A stretch of 64,000 nucleotides of DNA, taken from NCBI GenBank assembly GCA_037893245.1, contig JBAIAA010000110.1, forward strand, positions 496,001 through 560,000, given 5' to 3'. Within the stretch, counting starts at the first letter, position 1. Every line of letters starts with the position of its first letter. Of this stretch, positions 14,001-26,000 are shown piece after piece. Source of the DNA: Crossaster papposus (taxonomy: Eukaryota > Echinodermata > Asteroidea > Velatida > Solasteridae). Made by a program: the position numbers and the translations under genes. The notes below the pieces were generated by a model, which worked only from the letters and a program-made list of their open reading frames with translations, was not told where the DNA came from and made no database searches.

Positions 14001-17000
14001 ACCGCGCGCTGTAAAACAATTCCGGTAAAAACTACGGGAAATTCCCTACTGGGTGCCCACGAATTCCTGTAAAATAGATGGGAAGATAATTCTTTTTGTA
14101 TAGGAAAAACACGTGGAAATGCTGTATTTCGCCTACACTAGTCTGTGCGTGGCTGACATTTCAAATTCATGTATGAGACCTTTCAAATTCGGGTGTGTAC
14201 ATTATGTACGTGTGCAGGATGCGTCCACATGTTTTTGTAGCGTTTGAAAGTGCATGTGTTTAAACGGATACTGCATGTTTGAACAAAGAAAGTGTGGAGA
14301 AAATAGGAAAGGCAGTATTTATGATGTCAAACGAACATGTCTGATGTACATGTATGTACATACAATGGTCCCTGAAATACACATTAGTCTATAACCATAC
14401 ATGTATACGTGAATATGTAATAACCTACGGTACACCTGACACGCGTATAATTGTACCAGTACAGTGTAAAATGATACTATACCCCGTATGATGTTGTTTT
14501 TTTTTTATCTTATTTTATTTTTTAGCATCTCATTTTATTTCATGCATCTTACAAATGTGTTCTTGCAGAATGCCCATAATTCTGATGAATTTACTCTTCA
14601 TTTAAAATGTGCCTGTGCATGTTTTTACTATTTTGTTTATATTGCGGCTTAACTATCCCTCATTCAAAACACTGAATTATTTAGATTGCATTCATAGCCA
14701 TGGCGCGCAGCTCGATATGCAATCTTGTTATTTCATGCATCTTACAAATGTGTTCTTGCAGAATGCCCATAATTCTGATGAATTTACTCTTCATTTAAAA
14801 TGTGCCTGTGCATGTTTTTACTATTTTGTTTATATTGCGGCTTAACTATCCCTCATTCAAAACACTGAATTATTTAGATTGCATTCATAGCCATGGCGCG
14901 CAGCTCGATATGCAATCTTGTGTCCCACGCTGGTCTGTTAAGAATGACCTCGTTAAAGAAACGAGTGTCTGACATGAGTGAAGCACGCTACACTGTTTGG
15001 TTGGAACGGACAACATAAATGGAGGGTGGTGTTTCACTCACTGGAGATGCAATGTGTGTCTTTATCTTAAATTATTCCTGCAATTGTGTGTAATACATGA
15101 AGCTCAGTCAATATTGATTTGACATTCCCACACTTTTTTTTCAGCCATTGACGTCATTAATACTTGCAAAATATCTTCCTGTTGTAACCTTTTCGTACCC
15201 TTTTATGAAAAAAACCCACATTTCACTCCTTTTTTTTCTCAGAAAATATGGAAATAAAAGAATGAATTTGAAAACACAGGTGCTATTACTGAGGTGTTAA
15301 CTTTCCTTTGTGTGTTAAAATATGTGGAAAAACTCGGAACAGGAAGTATTGCCTTCCAAATCAAAAAGCTTCTGTATACCACTTCAAATTAAAGGAATTT
15401 TTTAGGTTTAATTTCCGGCATACCCCCCACACACCCATTGTCGGTATGTACTGGTACATGCCTGATGGAATAAATGGCGCTTATGAAAGTGTATTATATG
15501 ATTATACATGGAACTGCTGTATACATGGTGCGAAATACGGTTCCCTCTGGAGACATGAACACAATGTGTATAATGGAGACAAAACGTCTCCAGAGGGTAA
15601 ATTTATATAGATGAATAGGTCTCCACTGGGAATTTCACGAATTAGATTTTTGGATTTTACTTAAATTACTCAAAAACTAGGTTTAGGATGTGGGTTAGGG
15701 TTAGTGTTTGGGTTAGGGTATAATATAGGGTATATTGGGTCGAAATTTCAACCCAGGAAATTAATTGTTGTTGAAATAGGAGCATTCTGAAAAAGGTGCC
15801 CGACTTTTTAACCAGTTTGTACACGAGAACAAAGAGATGTCTCCACTGGGATACAAATTTGAGATTTAATGTGTTAATGTTTTAATTAATTTTAAAACAA
15901 AATAAACACAATAAATTGTACACAGTGTATCCAATTATTTCAATCAAACACCAAGGTGTAACTGGGTACTGCTTTGTAAATTACAAAAGTTTTACTGATA
16001 TCCTTGATTTTTACAATACATGTACACCAATATGTCAAACAGAAAATCAAATCACGTGAATACAGAAATTGGGTTTTGTTTACCCTTATAACCCCCTAGG
16101 GTACAAAATCATTAACAAAATTAGGATTCGGGACAGTTGGGATTAAACCTCTGAAAAAAATCTGTGACCCAAATTTGACTTTTGTCATATTTGTTAAAAT
16201 GTATGCGTTGAGTTGATTTTCATTTTTTTTTAACAAAGATAATATTGAACAAGGTCCGATTAGCTCAGTTGGTCAAGAGCACCGGAACGGCATTCTGGAG
16301 GTCGCAGGTTCGAATCTCTAAGCCTTCTTTAATTTCACAGTGTTATTTTTCCTCCGCAGCATTGGATGAGCTTTTGCCGGGATTTCAGCAGTTTCTGGAG
16401 GACCTGACCACGTGCAAACTGTCCCGTGCTCTGGAGAACCAGGTGAAGAAATACAACCAGAACATCCAAAATTTCATCCAGGAGAATTGCGCCACGATAC
16501 TTAAACCACCGCCGGATCCTCCCAACGGTACGGTCGTCTAGTCCTTTAACCCTACTACGTACCCCAAACCCATCAAACTCCAACTGATGGTTTTGCTAGG
16601 TTTTGGCAGGTTTAATTTGCGGTGCCAAACCATAACAACTTGTTGTTGGACTATATTTGAATCGGTACCAAAGGCCCAGGGAGACCCTGTTATGTGAGAT
16701 TCAGGAAAGAAAGGCATGAGACTTGTCAAAATGTTGGAGTTTGGAAGAATGCACAGGCGTATTTTGTTGTGGGTGACCCAAATGGCCACGGCACAGTTTC
16801 TGGTAGACTGCAAGTGTACACGTACATACTGTATGTGTTTTCATCTAACACATAATACCACTGGCCAGTCATCGCTGTACCAAGTCAATAAAACTTCAAC
16901 TGTTGGAGTTTGGCAGGTTTAGTACTGTTAGGTCTGACTAGCTAGCGCCCCCTGAACCAAATTTTTGACAAATTTTGGGAATCATTTAAAGGTAGGATAC

Positions 17001-20000
17001 ACCATTGGTAATTGCTTGAATTATCATGAATGGGTAGATTTGGGGGGTTGTATTTTATAGTAAATATCGTTTACCTGACCTGTATGAAGTTTTACAAATA
17101 GAATTTTATAAAGAAACGTTTGCCATCGCCGGACGGTCAGTGATCGCAAACATTTCTTTATAAAATTCCATTTTTCAGAATAATTACAGCATATCTAGCG
17201 CAATCATTTCGCTGGATGCCTACCATCATTATTTACTTTTAGATGAGTAAGATATTTCTTAATAATTCGGTAGTGAATATTTTTGATCTGCAAATGGTGT
17301 ATCCTACCTTCAACAAAGGGCTGGATAGTTCAGTTGGTACTGGAATGATAATCTAGAGGTTGCTGGTTCAAGCCCTACTCCAGTCAATTTCTTCGTTCAT
17401 TTTTTTTCCAGCTGTAAATGGAAATTTGGATGACTTCTTGAATGAACAGAGGGCGGTGTCTCGACAGTCCCACACAGTACAGGTAATGTTAAAATAAAAT
17501 ATAGTAATCAAGACTGTTTTTCCAAATATAAATTAAATACAAAGTCAGTTATTATCTTCGTCAGGAAAAGAGCCCTGCTGATTTCCCTCGACCTTGTGCA
17601 CACAGGTCGAAATCATTTGTTGTTAAAGTTTTTATTTCTACACTCAAAAAAACATAAATTAATACCGGTACATGTACCTATGACGAATTTAAGGACTTTT
17701 TGTTTAAATGACTTTTTGTTTTCCTCCAGGCCAATTTATGCGCATATATTATGCATGAATTTGAATATGTTAGGAAACTGGTCTATTTCATAGCACTGCT
17801 TAAACATTAAGCAGATGTATGCTAACAAGAGAGGGCATTTGTTACCATGTTTAAGATCCTCGGGGACACACCAAGTGTTTTACATAATGACCGAGGATTC
17901 CCTATTGTGTTTTCCTTTGTTCCTGTACTGTAACCTAACCCAATTCACTTATCATACACTTTAACAACAGAGAACAAAATTCAACAAAAGACGAACATCC
18001 GAGGACTAAAAGGTTCTCTTGTTTGTCTATTGTGCTTCTGTCCTCGAGGGTTATGTACACAGTACATGTAGTACACGTACACATGTACTCGTAGGTTTGC
18101 AAGAAACATGTCGACATATGGACATAGAGAGAAATTTGTTATGGTTGACATTTTGGTGGTGATTTGTTTTCTCAATGTAGGCTGATGATTATTACAACGT
18201 GCCAATCAACAAAGATGCTGGCAAGTCAAGCAACGTGTAAGCCTTTAATTAATTCTTGGCAATGCATTCCTCGAACATCCCTGACATTTTCAGTTGACGG
18301 TAGTTTATAAGTTCATCAGTCGACAGTCGTTTAATTAATAGTTCTTTGTTATAAGGATGACGCACGCATTTCATAAATTGTATAAGCACCAAAATTTGCT
18401 TAGCATGAACAAATCTTCCTTTGGAAAAAAAAACAGGGTTACAAACCAAAATTCAGTTGATGTTTTTTTGCTTTGAATAAAAAGCATGTGGAGTTTTGGC
18501 AGATAACCTGTTTTTTACTGAGCAAGACGTTTTTATGCTGTGCTTACACATTTTTGTGCTGATGAAAAACAAACGGTGCTTGATAAGTCTAAAGTTGTAA
18601 ACTTTGGTAATTTTATATTTGTTGTCGTGACATGCGTACAACACACATAGAGTCAATAATTGACTAAGTTTTCCCTCAGTTGGAATTACATGTATGTACG
18701 TTTTTCAAACCTTAAGACATCACCCACATTTTCTCTGCACTCTTTCTCTCTATATGCCACTGTTTTCCTTCATCGTCAGCCGCGGCTTTAGACAGCGTTG
18801 GTCGCAGAGCTTTCGAATTGAGAGAACATCATTCCAGTGAAGTTTCTGTCCATGTTTCTTTTCATGTGTGCATGTCGGTTATTTCCTCAGTCCTTCATTC
18901 CAACCCTCTCAAATTCTTGAAAATCCATGGGAGGTTTTCTTCGTGGAATTTTGTCACAGTTTTGTCACAGTTATATTCGAGTCCCTGCAAGTCCAGCCAC
19001 AAGTCCAGCCACAAGTCCAGCCACAAGTCCAGCCACAAGTCCAGCCACAAGTCCAGCCACAAGTCCAGCCACAAGTCCAGCCACAAGTCCAGTCACAAGT
19101 CCAGTCACAAGTCCAGTCACAAGTCCAGTCACAAGTCCAGTCACAAGTGCAGTCACAAGTCCAGTCACAAGTCCAGTCACAAGTCCAGTCCAGAGGGACT
19201 TGCAGGGACTTGCAGGGACTTGCAGGGACTTGCAGGGACTTGCAGGGACTTGCAGGGACTTGCAGGGACTTGCAGGGACTTGCAGGGACTTGCAGGGACT
19301 TGCAGGGACTTGCAGGGACTTGCAGGGACTTGCAGGGACTTGCAGGGACTTGCAGGGACTTGCAGGGACTTGCAGGGACTTGCAGGGACTTGCAGGGACT
19401 TGCAGGGACTTGCAGGGACTTGCAGGGACTTGCAGGGACTTGCAGGGACTTGCAGGGATTTACAGGGATTTACAGGGTCCTGCATTATCCTTCAGTGGCA
19501 AAACCCCAAACAAAATCAATCCTGCAAATTCCTTTGATGCATCGACTTCCAAATGCCCTCAATCCTGCAAAATCCTGCAATTTGCAAAGAGTAGGCTTAA
19601 CTGACTAGTTTATGCAATATGCAATGGTTCGTTGTGGTATTATTGAATTTGTATTGGTTCATACATTTTATGTTCTGCCAACGAAACCAAGTGATCTGTT
19701 AGATGTGAAGACTTCAGTGTGGTCACCGTTTGCATGCTGTACATGTACGTCCCACCCTCAAAAAATTTTCATTTTGAAATTTGAATTTTGTTGTAATTTC
19801 TATTTTAGAGTATAACATATTGTCATAAATATGAAATACTGTAACGGCGTGGTTTACTAAATGAGTCGACAAATATTTCGGGTTCTTTTACGTTTTTATC
19901 CAGACAAAATGGGCCGACAAATCCCAGGTGCATAATACAATAAATACAATAAATACAATAATTAAATACTTACTAAATAATCATAAAGCAAACACTGGAC

Positions 20001-23000
20001 GACTGCTAAACTATACTAACGAAACAACAGTCTATAATCAAAAAATAAGAGCAGTCGCCCAGCGGTGTGTGTGCCTCCAGCCACATTTAGTCAGAAATGC
20101 CTCCCCGTGTGCTGGAGGCACAGCACTTAAATAAGGTTTAACAACAAAAGGTTCTTCCAGGCAAGGTAAGCACAATCCAGACAAAGAACTGGAATTCCTT
20201 CTAGTACTTACCAAGCCTGGAAGCAAACAATAGAGACATACCAAAATGATACACCTGGGTAACAACTGAGGACAATTAACATACTAAAATACCACACCTG
20301 GGGAACAACTAAATAGTATTAACATTACACATCCCTCCCCGTTGGAAGAGGCACGTCCTCGTGCCAAAACAAATAAGCAAACAAAATGGATACCTCCAGA
20401 ATCTGGTTATAATCTATATTTGCTACAAATGCTCAAATTGTTTAATTTAAGAATAAAACCAAACATTAAAATAAATTTGATGAGCGACTAGTTTAAATAA
20501 AATTGATAAACAATGGGTGTGAATAAACTTGATACATTATTTGTCCAGATGAACCCGATAGACGATTGGTTGCGCTTTGGTCTGCAGCCCAAAGCAACCA
20601 CCAATCCCATACCAAGATTATCTAATTCATCTCAATTTTTTAAAATTTAATTTCTTTCTTTTAATTTTTACGATTATATATTTATGTACACTTAAATTAA
20701 CTAAATCACAAAATCTCCAGTCCTCATCCATGGGGGTGGTTGGCGCCTACGTCGAGGGTGATGCGGTTGGCCAAACCGTTCACTCTCTGGGCTATCCATG
20801 GCGTACTGATCAAACCCCGGTGGAAAGACTAGCGTTGGACGGTGAAGCAGAGGAATATATCGAGTCTGGCTTTCCCTGTGAGGCTGGCTCCCATCCTCGT
20901 CAAGGCTTTGGCCCTCAGTCGCGTCTCCCGCGTCTGCATCTGGCTGTGGCCTGTATGACGTTCCTGATGGTGTGGACACACCTCTCCAAGCAATGTCTTG
21001 ATCACTCTGCGTTTCCTCTGCAATGCAGCTATCTGAAGTAGTCCGATCAAACTCGGTCTGAAAAGGGTCTACATCATACTCGGCATAACATGGCTTTAGT
21101 CTATCAAAATGAACAACGTTACGAAACTGAGACTTGATATCTTTGATACGATAGACTGCGTCCGATATACGTTTAACAACAATGAATGGACCCTTCCAAA
21201 AAGACTGAAATTTGGGGCTTAATCCAATTCGCTTCAATGGGTGATAAAGCCACACTTTTTGACCTACTTCGTATGGTGTTCCCTTCAACTTAATATCATA
21301 AAGACGTTTTTGTCTTTTCTGTTCACCACAACTGTGCTTTTGAGCAACCTGAAAAGCACGTTGTAGTTTAGCGTGCATCTCATCTGCATAATTTTCTGCA
21401 CCTAAATATTCTGATGCGTTTTCCTTATGACTGACTAACAAATCAAGGGGCATCATAATTTCCCTCCCAAATAACATCCTGTTCGGACTAACGCCAGTGG
21501 TTTCTTGTTCACTGGACCGGTAACTCATCATTACATACGGTATGTGTGTGTCCCAATCGGACTGATCCTGAGACACATAAGTACTAATTAACGCTTCAAT
21601 AGTTCTATTGAATCTCTCGACCAATCCATTTGATTGTGGATGGTATGACGTAGTTCTTGTTTTATAAATTCCCAATAGTTCACACACTCTCTTAAATACA
21701 CGACTTTCAAAATTTGTACCTTGATCCGTGTGTAAACTCATTGGGACCCCATACCGACATATGAATTTCTCTACCAAAACTTTGGCTATCGTTTCTGCTT
21801 CTTGATTTCTGATAGGGTATGCTTCGGCCCACTTCGTGAAATAATCCATTACTATAAGGATGTAGCGGTTTCCACTTTTAGATCGTGGCAAAGGGCCAAG
21901 AATGTCCAGTGCAATTCGCTCAAATGGTGCACCAACCAAAGTTTGCTGCAATGAGGTTCGAAATTTTGGCGCAGGAGCTTTTCTTTTTGCGCATTTTTCG
22001 CACCGCTTTACCCAAACAGAAATGTCTCTGTTGTAACCAATCCAGTAATATGATCTTTGAATTTTTTTGAATGTTTTTGTACGACCAAAATGGCCACCAG
22101 TCTTTGAATCGTGAGCAAGTCTCATAACTTCACTTTTCATGGTACTGGGTACAAGAAATTGCAAAAACGATTGTCCATTAGTTTCAAATTTTCTATAGAG
22201 GATACCTTCTTGCAACACAAGCTGATCCCACATGTACCAGTACCCCTTTGTCTCTCGGCTGTGACCAGCGACGACACTGCCAGGGGGCCTCTCCGTGAAA
22301 TCTTCTTTCCACCTGATGATAGGCACCAAAAATATATCGCTTCGTTGAGCCTCCCGCAGTTCGTCAATGTCACAGCCTGAAAGAACAGAACTCAAAGAAA
22401 ATACTGGCAAGTCACAATTGGCATTATAATCAGATGGCATTCGTGACAAAGCATCGGCATTCTTATGCTGGGCTCCTGGTCTGTACACTATTTCATAGTC
22501 AAATTGACTAAGTGTTTCTACCCATCGTGCTAATTGCCCTTGTACATCTTTAAAATTACTTAGCCATCTTAAAGAACAATGGTCTGTCCTGATCTTAAAC
22601 TTTCGACCATACAAGTAATGTCTGTAGTATTTCACAAAATGTACAACAGCTAATAACTCTTTTTTTGTTACGCTGTAGTTGCGTTCACTTTTGGACAGTT
22701 TGCGGCTACCATAACATATGACTTTTTCATTGCCATCCTGCACCTGTGACAGCACACCACCAATGCCCTCATTGCTTGCATCTGTATCCAAAATGAACGG
22801 TTTGGAAAAATCTGGAAAAGCAAGTACATCGGTTGATACCAGTTTGTTTTTGAGTATCTGAAATGCATTTTCGCATTCAGTAGTCCACTTAAATCGAACA
22901 TCTTTGTGAGTCAACTTGTGAAGTGGAGCTGCCACATGTGCAAAACTGGCAATAAAGCGTCTATAATAAGAGCAAAACCCAAGAAAACTGCGTACGTCAG

Positions 23001-26000
23001 TCAAACTAGTAGGCACAGGCCAATTCTTGATTTTTGCTATTTTCTCGGGATCAGTAGACACACCTTCGTTTGAAACTACATGACCCAAATATAGAACTTT
23101 CTGTTGGAACAAAGAACACTTTTTCGGTTTTAATTTTAAACCAGCTGCGGAAAGTCTTTCAAAAACTTCGCTCAAACGGCTAGAGTGTTCTTCGAATGTT
23201 GGGGCAAAAACCAAGATGTCGTCTAAATATACGAGGCATGTTTGCCAATGCAACCCAGATAAGACTAGCTCCATAAGTCGTTCAAAAGTACTAGGGGCGT
23301 TGCACAGGCCGAATGGCATTACATTGTATTCATAGAGACCAGTGCCAGTGGTAAAGGCAGTTTTACTTTTATCTTGGGGATTCATCTCAACTTGCCAATA
23401 ACCACTGGCCAGGTCCAAGGAAGAAAACCATTCGGAACCCGACAACGCGTCTAGACTATCGTCTATTCTGGGTAATGGATATGCATCTTTATATGTATTC
23501 TTGTTTAACTCTCTGTAATCCACACAGAATCGTATGGTTCCGTCTTTCTTACGAACTAGGACTACGGGGCTTGCCCAGGGGCTACTAGATGGTGTAATTA
23601 TACCTTTATCAAGCATTTCCGCAACCTGCTTTCGCGCTTCGTCTCTCTGATGGTGAGGTAGACGACGCGCTGGCTGGCGCTTGGGTCGTACATCACCTGT
23701 TTCTATCTTGTGATAAACTACGTTAGTTCGTCCTAGTTCGCCACTTTGAGAAAATACATTTTTATGCATATCCAACAATTGTTTCACTTTGTTTTGTTGC
23801 TCTGGTTCTAAGTTTTGAGAACTTTGGTCAAATAATTTCTTCAATTCCTCTCCCCAACCAGTGCATTCAGTTTGAGCTTGATCGGTCTGTGAAGCCGATT
23901 GCAAAATAGCAACATTTGTACCTTTATACAGAATGGAGTCCGTGTTATTCAGGTTCATAACTCGGACAGGAATCGGGCTGTCACATGTGGAGAATGTACG
24001 CCCTATAAGGATGCCGTTGTCCTTAGCCAAAAACCGATTAGATGGCTCTAACACCCCTTGAACAGCACTTCCTCCACAAAAATGCACCTCCCCAGGTATG
24101 ACAATCTCGTGTCCTGCCGGAATTGTTACCGTTTCTTTCAAAAGAACTCTACAACAACTTAGTGACTTCAAATTATCAAATATTATTGGAACTTCGTGAC
24201 CTGCAAACATTAACCTTCTTCTGGGTAAATCTAGTACTCCTTGGTGTAATGTCAAAAAGTCAAGCCCCAATATACCTGCTTGTGTAATTGGCGCAATATA
24301 CATGGTATGGCGTCTCACTAACTTACCCATCCCTATTACTACTTCTAAGGTACCTTGTACTTGCATTTTTGTCCCTTCAGCAGCAACAATCGTCTTATCG
24401 CTAGGGATTACTGTTTGTCTACAACTCAGTGGTAATAATTCAAAGGTATGCGGGTGTATAATCGAAACTGACGAGCCTGTGTCAAGCAAAAATTTCACAT
24501 CAGTGTTCCATATTTTGCCTGTAACAAAAGCCGTACTAATACTATGGGCCTGATCAATCCCTGGCTGTACAGTGGCCCCCTGTTCAGCCGAGTCTAGTTT
24601 TCCCGATTATTATTCTGCATTGCAGTTGTTTGGTGTCGACCAAAAGGACACTCAAATTGCCTGTGCCCTTCCTGATTACAGTTCCAACAAACCCACATTT
24701 TCTTTGGCGGCCTCCTACCCCACCTCTCACTATGCAAAGTGTTTTGCAGTTCTTTTACTGTTTGTTCAAGTTTATCAATTTTATGTTTCAACTCCTCTTG
24801 TCTAGGTTGCGACTGGAGAGTCAAGTTGTCTTGGCATGCGTGTGTACCCAATTGATTCACGTTAGTTTTATACTCGACATGTAAAAATGCCTCTTCTTCC
24901 AGTGCTACTTTAAGGGCCTCGCTCAGATTTACCGGCTTTGCTCTCCTGACCTGCATTCGAATCTCGGGCAAGTCTAGAGCCTCGATAAAATAGTCCTTAC
25001 CCATTTCCTCTCTCATTTCAGCTGAAATGTTAGGGTAAGCCCTCGTAACTAGTCTGCGAATGCCACAAGCAAGTTCTGGTAAAGGCTCGTTTTTTCTGCG
25101 ACACCTTGTTTTTAGTTTAGCTCGATAAAGGCTCGTTTGACCATGAGAAGAAAACCTTTCTTTCAATGCAAGTACAATGGCTTCAAAATTATTCTTACTT
25201 TCGTCAACCAAATCGGTGTACACTTGTAATGCGGGTCCCCGCAACCTAACGGCCAAAAACTGTGCCTTTTTATCTTTAGCCCACGCATTTATTTCACTAC
25301 ACAAATTCAAATTTGTCAACCAGTCTTCGAAATCTATACTTCCATCAAAAATGTCGGGAAATACAACAGGCTTACTCACAGGGGCTTTCGGTACATTACC
25401 ACCTTTACCATGTTCAGTTTGTCTAGGATTTACACGAGATGACGAAGAAAAACCAATACCAGATTCTGGGGTATCACGATAAACCGAAGCACCATGAGGT
25501 GTCAACCCAGCCCCACCCGTGGTGGAGGTCGAGTGGCTGGAGGATCTTAACCCCACGGGTGGAACTTCCCTTTGCCTGGATAACATATTTATGTTATGTT
25601 CAATTGCTTGCTCTATCATTCTAATTGAACGGCCCAGCTGGGCCGTTACGTCAAGTCTAGAGCTCATTGTCAATGAATAACAAAAAATAAAAAGAGAAAT
25701 CACCAGTCATCCCACCGCTGCCACCAAAACTGTAACGGCGTGGTTTACTAAATGAGTCGACAAATATTTCGGGTTCTTTTACGTTTTTATCCAGACAAAA
25801 TGGGCCGACAAATCCCAGGTGCATAATACAATAAATACAATAAATACAATAATTAAATACTTACTAAATAATCATAAAGCAAACACTGGACGACTGCTAA
25901 ACTATACTAACGAAACAACAGTCTATAATCAAAAAATAAGAGCAGTCGCCCAGCGGTGTGTGTGCCTCCAGCCACATTTAGTCAGAAATGCCTCCCCGTG

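Larger units (their letters stand above)
2100..16359 (+). other. AFAP1-like intron 1, repeat-filled (14.3 kb)
   Basis: GT...AG intron with no convincing coding exon. It contains a SINE near 4517-4650, TTAAAGGTAGG elements (3249-3599, 6374-6768, 9060-9190, 11353-11708), piggyBac-like elements (7005-7238, 11119-11352), a 100-bp foldback (7707-7805), a gttaggg-containing dispersed repeat (9270-9590, 15525-15865), SINE fragments (12097-12505), a tRNA-like repeat (12655-12728), an 18-bp minisatellite (12794-12921) and a perfect 193-bp tandem duplication (14535-14921). The remaining stretches show nothing I can assign. Confidence 0.6.

Noticed and set aside
16252..16320. Functional tRNA gene
   Set aside because: Box A and B are present but the acceptor stem and T-arm do not pair, and the piece is repeated with a common tail, so it is a tRNA-derived repeat.
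18818..19608. Open frames of 225-246 residues with regular repeats
   Set aside because: They come from the 12-bp and 10-bp minisatellites, which lack stop codons in several frames on both strands. Three overlapping frames cannot all code and none has splice or start support.
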